From assembly GCA_033297075.1 (NCBI GenBank), contig MU858047.1, positions 310,001 through 374,000 on the forward strand: a stretch of DNA of 64,000 nucleotides, written 5' to 3'. Origin of the DNA: Rhypophila decipiens (Eukaryota; Ascomycota; Sordariomycetes; Sordariales; Naviculisporaceae). The notes beneath the pieces were generated by a model. It saw only the letters and a list, made by a program, of their open reading frames with translations, did no database searches and was not told the DNA's origin. Made by a program: the position numbers and the translations under genes. Below, piece after piece: positions 33,335 to 45,907 of the stretch; position 1 is the first letter of the stretch; each line of letters starts with the position of its first letter.

Positions 33335-34404
33335 TGCATTATTAGAAAGTTTTCTCACTCACAGTCTTGCCTGTGGCCGGCTAGTCTATCACTAAGGATT
33401 TGGCACATTTACCGATGGAACTCTCGTGGATTTAGACGTGGAGGAGACGGGTCTCTTCCACTTGAAAGCTGGGGCCGTCCAGTTATACAAGAGAAGAGAT
33501 GCTAGCATTTCACAGGTGCGAGCATGCCCTGCAGTGAGTATGGAGATGTTATAAGAAAACCCGTTAACCCGTCACTTATAGGTGTCGTCCGGATTCCAGA
33601 GACGACAGTGGGATATCACGGAATATCCTACATATCGGTGTCTTTGAGAAACAGTTTGACATCCTCGGGCATGCATATTTTGGAGGATCACCACGGCTAC
33701 TGCCCCATATGGCGGTCAAATGGGTCGACAGCAATCTCTAGAAAATACTAAATTGAATGTTGCGATCGTACGGGATCGTCTTACGCTGTCAGGGCTGACA
33801 AATGAACTATCCCCAACTCTGGTGATATACTTCAAGTGGTGGTGCTGAGAGAAGATGGCCCGGAAAGAAGCCAGTCATCAGTGTGGACACAGAAAGATTA
33901 TGGCCCGGATATGATGTGAAAGAGGCAGGAGCGAAAGGCACCGACGCAAGATCTTGCTGTTGGTCTCTGCAGAAATCTCCAACACCCAAGTGAGGAAGGA
34001 ACGACTTGTCTAGTCGCGCTTGTTTCGGCTCACTTTTTACTCTACACCTCAGATCGCCTCGCCTTCCACGCCCTGACAAGCAACTCTTCTTATCTGGCGC
34101 GTCTTTGAGACATTGCCAGATCGGAAGTCACAACATAATCTACCTGGTACGCGGATGTGATTCTTTCGATAGGCTGCCTATTCTTTCAGTCCGATCTTTT
34201 GAATTCGCTGGCAGAAGGGACCAGTGAGTGGCAGCGCACAGCCCCCCCAAAGCATAAAGTTCCCCTCTTCCCTCTTCCAAACCACGAGCCTCTTGACAAC
34301 GCACGCAACCCACGCTGACTTGATACCATTCTCCCGTTTCAGTGTCTCCTTCTACACCTCCGTGGATTTTACAAGGCGAAGAACAGAAGGACCGAAGCAG
34401 GACG
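33335..34404. other. Intergenic, tandem plus-strand genes
   Basis: This is 1.07 kb between the NCBP3-like stop and the ATG of the 753-residue protein. It holds the 3' UTR of the first gene and the promoter of the second. No RNA gene, repeat or further ORF is supported. Confidence 0.6.
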
Positions 34405-36847
34405 ATGAACGACTTCCCTACAAGAGGTGGCAGCGGCAGCGGCAACGGCGGAGGTTGGTTTCGCGGATACATTCAACGATCCCGGACACCGACAGGAGGC
34501 ATGGCGGCCTACGGGGGTGGAAATGGAGACGATGGTAAACCTACCGAGCTCTTGTCCTCTTCGGGGTCCTCGTCGACACGCTTGGCTAACACCGTCAACC
34601 TCAGCGCCCCCTACCCACATCCAGGGTGAATTCTTCTCATCACATCGTGAGCAAGAATGGGAACAGCTCGATCGCGAGCGGGAGCGGGAGCAGAATGACC
34701 AGAAGCGAACCGAGGAGCATCACGATCACGGCGTCTCTTTTACCTCTCCTAGCAAACAGCACAAGTCGACACATCGTCATGGCATCACACTGCCCCAACG
34801 CGTCTCGAGCTTGCTGAACCTGTCCACCACCGGCAGTGGGGCCGGCGCCAGCAATGAACAGAAGGGCAAAATCTCTTCACACGTCAAATCCTTCGTCCCG
34901 AGTGGGATTGACCCACGCACACCAACCGAGAACTACTGGCAGATTCCCGCCATTGCTTCGGCTGCTGGACCTGTTTATCCTCTGCCAGGCAAAGGTCGTA
35001 AGAAGTCATACTTCCCGTTCTCCAACGGCCAAGGGGACGACGATACCGACGAAAATGACCCAGATCCCTTCGGATACCATCGCTTCCCCAAGGTCGGGCA
35101 GGGTAGCCAGCCGGCTGGAGCGTGGCACAACCCAAGCTTGATGCAGATTGTCGAGTCTCTACAGTCTGCCATGATGAATAAGCGGGACCCCATGGAGCAT
35201 ATCCCCGTCGTGTACGTCACTTATAATTCACTCACGATAGGAGAGTCACATCACTAACATATTCTCTCTAGTTACAACTCGTATGTGCTTACGCTAATAG
35301 AGGGCTTTGGGAAATTGACAACTCAGTTAAAGAACAGGGAATCAGAGCTGGCCGACCTCAAGAACCTTCGAGAGAAGGAGCTGGAGCAGTTTCGTGGCAT
35401 CAGCGAAGAATGGATGCAACGAGAAGACGGATACAAAGCTGAAATCAAACGTCTCGAGCTTGTGCTTGCAAAGGAGAGCAAGGACGGCGTCGCCAGTGTT
35501 GCCATGGCTAGGCAGACCAGCTTGGTAGATCGTTCAGGGACCAAGCGCTTCCAGGCTCGCTTGAAGAGAATGAGCGGTTCACATCAAGAAGGAATCAAGG
35601 AACAGCCGCTATTTGAGGAGGAAGAGACCACAAGCGTCGCTCCGACCTCATCTTGTTTCCCGACTTTAGGTACGATGAGTCCCTGTTGACGCAACTCCAG
35701 CACATACTGACAACGCCTAGGTGAAATGCCACGAAGGATCGACGCAAGCCAGGACGTCCGGGCAAGTCGAATGATTGGAAAGCTCGAGAGGGATGAGAGG
35801 GCGCGCTCAGACTCCGACACTGGCCGTCTCCGGAAAAGCCACTCTGCTTACCACGCCGCCGACGAGTATCAGAAGCAAAATCTACAGCAAGTCACAAGCA
35901 AGAAAGTCGTTACTACAGATCATGAAAAGGTCACTGCCTCAAAGACACTCCGCCCCGCTCCACATCTGAAAGTAGATACAAGGTCAAGCCGCCGAGTCGA
36001 TGACGGGTTGACTGTTGGACGGGAGGCGCACCGCTCCGCTGGAACGGTCACAAACGAAGTGTCGATCAACCCAACGGGCAGAGGTATGTCTACACAGTGC
36101 GAACCTTCTTCTGGTCTGTCTGGCATTTCTGACATCAGATGTGAAGCAGTGGCAGCTGAAAGGCAGCATGTAAAGTTTCCCCACGACGTCCGTCGAGTTG
36201 ACCGACGATACTCTTTCAGTCGAGGTGACGATGAAGTCCTCCCTGTGACTCCTTCGGATACCGAGTTTGAGGACGCTGGGTTGCGTCATGTGCTCGACGT
36301 GCAGACAGGTGACTCCTCATCTGCAAGATCTGCAGATACTTTGGGGAAAATCCCCCTATCAACATCGGCGGATTCCGTAGGCTCAGTGGTTTGGTTGGGA
36401 AACAGTGGCAACTTTGGCAGTTCCGACCAGCCGGCACACCCGTCCGTTTACGTTGGAAGCCTACGCATGGAAGCTGGCGACGGCAGTCGTAGCACCGGTC
36501 TACCGGCACCAGCATCCGCTTATTCACAGGCAGTAAGCCAACCCCCAATATCCGACCTGTCCGGAAATACCCTCCATCCTCCCCGAGATCCTGGTGGCCG
36601 AACAGGATCACAGTCCATGGTCTATGCGAGCCCGACTATGAGGCCGGTCTCAAACTTGGACACAGGTCAAATGTCAGAACCCTCGCGCAGGGGACGCCCC
36701 GCTTCGCCACAAGCTCGTGCCTCTCACGGAGTTCTATCCAACATGCGCTCAGCAGAGTTTTCCCCAACCCGGGTAGTTGAGACGACGAACGACGCTGCGC
36801 GCATTGCGGCGGCCCGGGCTGTCACAAGAGACGGCCAGCAGAAGTAA
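34405..36847 (+). CDS. Large coiled-coil protein of unknown function, four exons
   Basis: Exons 34405..34534, 34605..35211, 35272..35669 and 35721..36847 give 753 residues. The introns are 70, 60 and 51 bases. For the first intron only the CCTCAG acceptor at 34604 keeps the frame; a later CATCCAG does not. The N-terminus is Gly/Ser-rich. A conserved-looking core runs from PSLMQIVESLQSAMMNKRDP across the second splice junction into YNSYVLTLIEGFGK (about residues 220-260). A coiled coil follows at about 261-313 (LKNRESELADLKNLREKELEQF). From about residue 335 the chain is Ser/Arg/Pro-rich, low in hydrophobics and probably disordered, with many SP and RxxS sites. I recall similar uncharacterised proteins in other filamentous fungi, without a known function. 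The gene stands alone. Confidence 0.82.
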
Positions 36848-38431
36848 GATGAATCTGGATTTTATGGCTGGCCAGAGCTTCAACAACGAAGCTCAATCGA
36901 ACATGTGAATGATAATGTCAGCAGTTCCATGGAATGACTAGCTCTCGAAGCTACTAGTGCATGTGAATTTGCGGGATAAAAGATTATCCGAAGTTTCTTT
37001 ATCATCGATCTGCTTGCTATCATGCAGTCATCTTTTGGGATGGTGCAAGGGACGGTTGGTGGTAGCTGTCCATACATTTTTGTATGGCGGATGACTCAGT
37101 TCCTTAGCAAGGTGGACTGTCATCTGCTAGTGATGAGCCTGCACGGAGCTCTCCGTCTGTTTCCTACCATTTTGTCCTTCACGGGGTGGGGCAGAGGAAG
37201 CCGTTCAGGGTGGCGGTTGATGGCGGTACTGCGCTGTAACGGGAAAAGGTTCCGGGAACGGTATCATGGGCGAGAGGTGCGCTTGAGAGGCGCATGGAGA
37301 GGAGACGGGCATGGGTTTCACGGGGTGCTTACGTGGAAGATATTTGGTGAGAGCTCAAGAGTTGTCCTTGAGTTCCCAGGTTGACATTGGCGGTGATCCT
37401 TTCTGGTACAGGACAGACAGACTTTAGGCTCCATGATACCAGAGGGTGCTGCCGATACTTTCAGTTACCAAACAGACAGTCAGTTAGAACTCTCTCCTCT
37501 TCATACCGTGCTCACCAGTTCCTTGCTGCCTTCGGGTGACGTTTATGCAAGTCGTGCGTTTTTGCCGGCCTGACTACAAAGTTCTTTCAGTTATTGCCTG
37601 CCGGACTTCCAGTTTAGGTGAGACGGCAACTTGTTACGGACGTAACGGCTCGAGAGGGTATCGGTGGCTGGTTAAGCTTTTGTCTCGCAGCGTTCTCTCT
37701 TCCGGACAACGTCCTGAAGTATTTTGCCATTGGTTGTGGCAAGCTGATGGCCCAGTCCGGCAACGAGTCACGTTGGACCTGGCCGTCAGTCACCCACCGA
37801 AGGCGTTGCAGTCGCTCGGGGGTCCTCAAGCCTCAGGGAGGCAGCCTGTTGCGCAGTCGCGTCCAAGTCGGCGTTGTTGAGACCGTAGCGCCGGTAAGGT
37901 GATTTGTGAGGGTGAGTCCACAAGCTATTCTGGAAGACTCTGGAAGTGTGTGTATCTCTATGTGTGCGTACCTCTATCTGTATGTATCTGTACCGGTATA
38001 CGCAATTTGAAGGATTCAACACGGTGTTTCTGGAGCACTCTGGAAGTGTCATTGTACAAGTATCCGTATCTGTAGTGGTTCCTCATTGATACGCGGCTGT
38101 AAAGATGGACTACCTTAAAGATCTGAACAACTGGTTGTTTTCTGTTCATATTGGCTTATTACCTGGGCTTGCCACTGTTCCCCGACGATGGACGTGTTGG
38201 AATTGCCCTAAAATTAAAGGCCCTTGGTTTGGGTTACCAAGGTATCTACTGAAGTTGATATATCTCTGATAATCACAGGTTTTTGAACGAAAAAAGGGGT
38301 ATGTAAACAAATTACCAAATGTAGAGTAGCGAGAGCAAGATAAGATACTTGGGTACTCATGGTATAGCGCTACGTATAAGATTCGAACATAGACTTGTTG
38401 TATTGTTTGTATGTTTGATGGCAAGAAGTAT

Positions 38432-38526
38432 GGTGCCCAGTATGGGATTCGAACAGAGAACTTGGCGTATTGCTAATGCGGCAAGTCGGATAGATAACAT
38501 ACTTGCCGCATAGCTACCTGGTGGGT
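38432..38526 (-). pseudogene. Possible tRNA-derived remnant
   Basis: Read on the minus strand, the segment has an A-box-like TAGCTATGCGG near its start, a B-box-like TGTTCGAATCC, and ends GGGCACCA, which resembles a tRNA 3' end with CCA. The T-stem does not pair well and only the inner acceptor bases match, so a working tRNA is unlikely. A perfect 10-base inverted repeat (TGCGGCAAGT/ACTTGCCGCA) lies inside it. A diverged second copy of the T-loop part lies about 70 bases away near 38381. Confidence 0.3.
38477..38510. repeat. Perfect 10-base inverted repeat
   Basis: TGCGGCAAGT at 38477-38486 and ACTTGCCGCA at 38501-38510 are exact reverse complements with a 14-base loop. They would form a stable stem in RNA. 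The repeat lies in the tRNA-like remnant. Confidence 0.85.
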
Positions 38527-41500
38527 ATCGCACAAGCCTGAAATAGAACCCGTTACAGATGGTTAAAAGGTGTGGGCACTCAGTTGAAGGTGCTCAAGTC
38601 TAAATGTTTTCAACAGAGGGTGTTGTCACTTGTGAGATAGACTTTAGGTCTGTGAAGGTTAGGACCTATCCACTATCAGGTTCACGTTCGGGTTCACTGG
38701 GTGGTGTAGTCCATTTTTCTCACACTTGATATGTGCTGGACTTCACGAGTCCGCTGAGTGAGTTATCTGGACCAGCGACCTCGGAAGTGAGGTTGATACA
38801 CGTTGCCTTCTGTCGTGATGCGAACGGAGGTTGTCGCCATCATGTATAAGATTTCTCAGTGCAGTATGCATGCATGGATGGGCAATGTCGGCAGCATCTC
38901 CATCTTTCTAGAGGTTTCAGAATGGTGGTCCCGTGTTTAATGGAAGTTTATGTAGGTAAGGCATGTACTCGACGTCGGGCCGTGACCGCCTCTCAGAAAG
39001 TCTCCGTCATACCGGTGGTTGAGCAGTGGGTACTAGTACCGAAGTTTAGGTTGACGTCTGTCAGCCTTCGGAATCCGAGGCGATGTCCCATTGGGCAGGT
39101 TGCTGAGAGGATTACGCCGTTTTCTGAGCAGCTGTTCTCTCGTGGTGGTCCATCTATCTTCGGTATCTTCCTGTCGTAGGTTTGTATCCATGTAGTTTAT
39201 ACGTAGGTACCTGGTATATACTCATGTGACGGCCGCGAGATTCTTCCCTGGGATGATGTGCAGAAAGATGTGTCAAAAGAATAATTTTCACACTGAATTT
39301 GCACGTGGAGGCGTAATAAAGAGTGACCACATCAGGCAGGAACGGTCTGGGGCCCACCTGAATATGTGTGGCACAAAGCATGGTGAACAAAACTCTGTAT
39401 CAGGGTTTTTGTGAGCCGAAATCATCATCAACATGGTAAACCGTTGGTTGTATCCGTCACCGTTGAACCACCCGCTTATCCGTCCTTGCAACCATAATTC
39501 GCACAATTCTGGTTGGATCAGCACGAAGGAGAGGAGAAGTCTCGTTGTGTGTTGACATGTGAGGTGGTCCGTCCATCAGCACCGGCGAATGAGCATTCTC
39601 CGTTAGGTCTGGTTGAGCGTTCGAGCGCTCGGGAAGCAATGCTGACTGCCGGGTATGCGGCGGTATTTCCACACATGAAAATATGGAAGCCGCATAGAAG
39701 ATTGAACATGAAGCTTCAACGTCTTCCGCTCCGGCTCAACGAATGAGGCGGAAAGGCTATACAACGTCCCCACTACTATTGTCGACGTCTCTTTGTCCGG
39801 AGATGCGATGGATATCGGGTCCGGAGGGGAAGAAGAGCGCAAGAAGAGGCGCGTATGGTGTCATTGCTGATGGGGCATATGTGGGTTGCACGCGTGGAGC
39901 GGCGTGAAGTGGCTGTCGGACAAATGGGCGCAGGAACAGCTGCTGTCGTTTCGGTTTGGTTACTGTTTACTTGTCAGTTTGTTGACTTGGCTCTGAATCG
40001 CCTCACTTGTATGGACGAGAAAGCTCGGATTCCCGATACGCGATGTTTCCAACTGCCCCAATGTTAGCTCACATCGAGAAGTTTAGGCGTACTATCTCCT
40101 CTAGCTTTGAGTCTTGATTGGTTGTGCTCAGACTTACTCGAACACCGTCTCTTCGTTGTCATGAGCTACTGGAGGAGGCGGTGAATACGGCACGGCCATT
40201 GATGAGTGGCTTCTTTGGCGGTCGTCCTCTGCCTGTCCCCCACCAGGAAGCAGTTCATCTGCTCAGAAGTCTCCGACATGTTATCTAGATTCAACCATGG
40301 TGCCATTGCTATTACGTGTGGTTTATCGGCCGACGAAGGTGGCTGAAGACGGTTTGACCGGCAACGATGTGAGCCGCGCCAGTATATGTGCCTTCCCGCG
40401 ATGGACTTTTAACGGCGCCGTTTAGTACGCAAGCGTATGGAGTGAGCGTCTCAGTTGGAAGGGCTACGAGGAGCAGTGAACCAAGTGGCGAGAGGGCCTT
40501 CCAGCCCAATTCTCCTCCTGTATCTCCTTCAAGCATCGACAAAATACATCGAGAATACGGCATGGACTAATAGGTTGGGTAAGATACCTAGGTAGGTATG
40601 AATCTCACCAGAGGCCCTTGATAATGATTCGGAGCAGGGGCGCGTGGCTTGCTCGATGACTTGTCATGAAGCATATGAAATCTTTTCACACCTCCGCAGT
40701 GGAAAATTCACCATCAGCTTCCTATCATGGCGAGAGCATGTGACATGGAGCCATGATCATCATGCTTTCTCTCAAATGGATTGCGAATCAGGAATCTCAC
40801 GAGTGCAAAAAGTATGTGGACGGATGGCGCAAGATGAAGGACATATGATTTCCATGGACACCAGTACCTGCTTCAGCCACTGGCTGCATGTTTAACCATT
40901 TCATCATAACCTAGATTTCGGCATGTCAGTTTGGCTCAGAGTAAACGGTTGCTATCTTGAGAGGCAGAAATACCGCAACCTTGTTAGGGGACAGAGCCAA
41001 TGCGATTGTTTGGCAGTGAAACCAAAAATAACAGAAATAGTCACCACTAAAATGCCCTTTGGACGATATTGAAAGAAATACCGGGCTGGATGTTAGAGAA
41101 GTCTCAACTGCTGTGGCGTGAAATAAAATAAATCGCGAATTGACCCCCTTTTTTCAGGGGTAACATCAATATAAACAATCAAGTCCCACGCTAACTCTTT
41201 CTCAACCTCACGAACTAAGATTTTACCGTCTTAGATCAAACTTAAATCCAAAGAATATTCATCAACGGTATGTCTATCGGGCTTATAGTTACTTCAAAGC
41301 CACTAGAAAATTCTCCGATCCCATGTGGTTGTCATGCCGGTGCCTTTCTGCGGAATGGAACTCAAACCATAATATGCACTTACCATGAAGTAGAAAGATG
41401 GTATCTTCAAACTTAACCGATACCGAGAAAAAGCCATTGAAAGAGCTACTGACTTTCCTGGGACAGTCACACGTTCACTGAGTGTCGCTAATTTGCCAAA

Positions 41501-42091
41501 GACAACACGGCCTCGTGGCGAGCAGCAACTCACTCGAGGACTCAACGGCCGTCATGTCCAACGGTTCTTAGTTTCCTTTACAGCCACCCAACCGCCCGTT
41601 ACAAACACACGAAGCCTCAAACTCTTGTACAGGACTCCTGAGCAAACATACGACATCAGTTGCGTACGTGTCATGTAGTCAACTGATTACCCAGACTCCA
41701 GAGTCTATCGAACGATGATCTTGAATCACGTCGGCATCGAACAGGTGACATAAAGTCAGACTTTTATCTACTCCACACCGAAATCCGGCTCTCGGGAATA
41801 GAAAGGCATCTCCTGAGTCTGTCCTCAACCGACTCCGCTTCAGTACGATACGATGTGGGCTGTCTAGTATTAACATCGGATCTCCATGGTATGGGCTTCC
41901 TATACTCTCTAGTACATCGAGGAGCCACGAGATGCCATCACGAGATGCTCCTGGATCGCCAGCAACAGAACTCCTTGTCGAGCTGAGAGCGATGGGGCCA
42001 ATACCAAGAACCGGGGCGTGGCTTGGGAGCTTGGTACGGAGTGGAAATGGGTCTCGAAAGGAGAACGGTGAAAAGCAATAAAAACAGTAAA

Positions 42092-42110
42092 GAATAAATA
42101 AATAAATAAA
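42092..42110. repeat. AATA microsatellite
   Basis: Four to five copies of AATA occur in tandem within the gene-poor region. Confidence 0.8.
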
Positions 42111-45100
42111 CCAGTCAAAGGCAATAAAATCGAGACAAGGAAGTGGATGCCGGCAAACCCGGTGAACAGCAAAGGAGAGCCCGGTATCCAAACCAACAGT
42201 TTCTCCACGATCCAATCTCAAACGGGGCGGGAGGCAGCCTAGGGAAGACAAAACCGTTGGAAGAGGCTCACCGTGCTCCCAGTTTGAAGCCCGAAAAGTG
42301 GAAGAGGGAGGCAGATATGGTCCCATAAGGAAAAGGAGTCCCACCAAATCTATTCAGCTGGATCGGATTCAGGGTCTTTTTTACACGTGTAAATCACTGC
42401 TCTCCACCGGTTCTCCTCACTGTGCAGAGAGACACGGAGACCCACGACGTTACGTACTGCACCCGTTTTCTCCCTGACCGGATGGCGAGATGCCGTGAGA
42501 GATTCCGCCTCCACCGTGAATCTACGACGGTGAGCTCCGGTATATCTGGAGTCCTGGACCGCAGCGTTCGCATCGAACTCCGCCGTACGAGGTATAATGT
42601 ATGCTGTACGTAATGGGTCTCTATGGAAATTTATGCCGAGGTACGGATCACGTACATACTGTCAGGATGTCGTTCTGTCGGTCAGAATATGAGAGTATCG
42701 CCGACACGGGCCGACAGATGATAGGGAAGATATCAACCTGCCACTTAAGGGGTGGAGTTGTCTGCCGGTGCACGGTGATAGCGAATCCGACGACCACTCA
42801 CCACGCTATCTATCAAGATTAGCCGGTCCCGACGACGTCGTTAGCTCAGCGTCCGTGGGTAGCGAGAAGCTAACCCAATATTAATCACAACAGACGAGAA
42901 GAAGCACAAGAACAACCTTCTCCGCCTACCTAGCAATTAGTGTAGATGATATCGATAGCCCTCTGCGACGGCGTACTGTCAATCCTGAAACTGTGCCTCT
43001 GCTTGTTTCTCCCCGGTTTGCCAACACCAAAATGCCTGGTCGGCCCCCACAGACAAGATTCGATTCGAGTCAAAACCACGGGCATAAAAAAAAGAAAAAT
43101 CGCAAGATGTGGGGTAAGCTGCACTAGTGTTTTTACGGGAAGACGCCATAGTGTACACTACAAAATCCTCAGGAGAGCTCGGGCTCACCGGCTTTTGTGG
43201 GGTGACTCGATCTCGTTGCTGCAGATTTGTTGGAGTTGTTTGTGTTCTGGCCAGTATGCCAAGACATTCTCAGGGGTAAACCTGTGCGAGAGTACGGATG
43301 GCTTGACAGTCAACAAAACAAAATCCACCACTGAATTCAACGAGGCAGTTTGAGTCCTGGAAAGAAAAATGGGCCAAGATAAAAAAAAAAAACCGTTCCT
43401 AATTTTATTCTTGACGGGGAAAATTGGACGGCAAGATCTGGCAGCACCACGTGGGAAGCGTTACCCAATCCGGCTCAACCTCGCAACGGAAAAGGAAAAG
43501 AACGTTAAACGACAGCCTGGAATACATTATCAGGAGGCTTACGGCATTGAGCAAGGGCAAAGCAGAACCGTTTGAGAAGTCATCAAATCACACTACCGAT
43601 TACATGCTTTCTGTCCTAACCAAAAGCAGAACCAACAACACATCCTCCAAGGGGTTCGGTTCCTCTTGGATATTCCTGCAAAACTTCACAACGGCTATCC
43701 GTACAGAACAAGGTGCGCATTAAAGATCCTCTTCTCGTCGCATGGCCGATCTGTCATCCATATGGATGCAGTATCCATAACGTCTAGGCTCGAGCACCCC
43801 TCCGGATAGATACATGTATCCCAGTGTGCTTTACGTTTTCGTTGTCCTTGTACATCAAGCCCCCGTTGGAGATAACGGTGGTCTTGCTGCTCATACGGAT
43901 ACCGACCTTCCCCCCTTTTCAGATCCCATCCCTGACCTTGCTGGACCCCAGCGGCGCCTAGGTGGGGTCATCACTCCCTAAGCCTCCTAAAGAAAAAAAA
44001 ACGGCCCAACATCTCAACGCCCCCCCTCCCCTCCCCTCTTCCAAGACAAAGCCCAGTCCCTTGGCCACTGCCCTTTTACCTGTAACGGTCTAGCAAGAGG
44101 CGGTTTGAGAAGGAAAAAATCGAATACCAAGGGGAAAAAAAGACTAAAGACCGATGAAGGAATGACCATATTCCCCACACTGAGCTCCAGCAAGACCACA
44201 TGGCAAACATGGATTAATCCTCCTCATTTTACGGAGGGAAACTACTAGTTTAGTTTCTGGTCAACGCTCAGGGCCCAGCAGACTGCAGGGTTCTTCATGA
44301 CCGTTTTATCTTTGTTGTACTGTGTGTATTGTATCAGTACGTAATAATCCAGGGACCTCCAGGTTGGCTGGACGATTCAGGGGACTCTCAAAAGAAATGC
44401 CCCTGAGCTTCGTTTTGGAGGGCAAGGGGGATTCAGTTTGAAGGTATTCCTACACTACATGGTCTGAAACCTGGGGCTTCACTCTGTTCTAGTCCGGGGT
44501 GCTTTAAGACGGCACATTACGGGGACAGCAACACAGAGATCACTATGGTTCTTGATCATGTATTGCTTCTCTCTCATGACCAGCAGGATGGACTTCGCTT
44601 GATCGCCGTGCCGTTGTCCCTCTCGAACTGACTGGCTGGCCTGGCCTGGGCACATGCACAGAATGATACATGTGCGTCTCAGCATGTAAGGACGTAGTAA
44701 GCAAGATGCCTTTGCTTTACAGCGGGTTTGATAAGGAAGACCAGTAAAGTGTCCATGTCTTCGAAAAGAAAACAAGTCCGTCCCTGTTGTAGGATAAACA
44801 TCCACGATATAGACTACTTACCGCCGGGGAAGTTGACATGTCAGTCATCGATCGTTTTCAACGGTCTAACCTACCCAGAGACAAAAACATAGAAAAATAT
44901 TTTAAGCCAATGTGCCAGAAGAAAACGGCCCGTCAAGCAAGCAAGCCACGTTGATCTGCTGCCCGCCTGCCAGCACTCACTACCTTCCGTATCCGCGTCC
45001 GCTGGCGGCCCATCGCTCGCCGCCTCTTCCGTCATTGATCGTGATGATGATTTCCCATGAACTAACTGACTGACCCCATTCTTATATATTAGTGAGAAGA

Positions 45101-45165
45101 AACGATAAACATGTCTCGGAATACTTTGATCATCCCAACGGCACGTTTCCTATAGGCTGTAGCAT

Positions 45166-45185
45166 ACAAGACAAGACAAGACAAG
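45166..45185. repeat. ACAAG microsatellite
   Basis: Four perfect tandem copies of the 5-base unit ACAAG occur in the gene-poor region. Confidence 0.85.
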
Positions 45186-45893
45186 GCAGCACCACCATCC
45201 AATCCAAGCAAGCAAGGACCATGAAAGGTTGAAAGGATCCAAAGGCAAAGAGCCCCAGGGCAAGACAAAAAAGGTCTTATATGAACCAAGATATCTCTCC
45301 GATCTACGACAACAGAAGGCAATTGCTAGACGGTGAGTGGGTGAATAACGTACTTCCAAAGTTCACAAAAACTCACCGATTAAGGTTTGCGTAACAGTTC
45401 CACCACTCACTCACTCCCACCGTTCGTTCATCTTGACCCTGGGAACCGCCTTTATTGATATCCACCAGTCCTGTTTCTTTTCTTCTCTTATGAGTTGTCT
45501 CCAACATAATATGTTTCTGTCCGCAGTACTTACTTCTCTTGCTCCCTGACACCAGCTGGCTACCTACCGTCCAGGGCTGCTCCCGTCAGCAGGGAAAACA
45601 GAGAGATACCTTACCTACCGGCTTACATTCCGATCGAGCCGGCAAAGCTGTAAGGGTACCCCGTACAAAAGGTTTACCTGTTTTCAGTGTTTTCAGACCC
45701 GAAGAAGTAAGTCGGGGTCGTTACAGCGTCAAGGTTCACACACAGACACAAGACAGTCTCGTCTCTGTGTAACCGGATCTGTGTGAATTGTGATCTCGCA
45801 TTCGACCAAGGCAAATTCCATCGGATGCCTTTTTTGTGTCCCCATGTAATGTCTTGTCTCGGACTTGGGGGTAGGTAGGCGTGGTGTTACACT

Positions 45894-45907
45894 CCCCCCC
45901 CCCCCCC
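45894..45907. repeat. Homopolymer C tract
   Basis: There are fourteen consecutive C residues on the plus strand. The length in the assembly may be imprecise because such tracts are error-prone. Confidence 0.85.

Noticed and set aside
41679..42347. 222-codon minus-strand frame with a Phe/Tyr/Leu-rich stretch
   Set aside because: The first codon is TTG. The hydrophobic part comes from an AT-rich AATA repeat read in antisense. No signal peptide or family motif is present.
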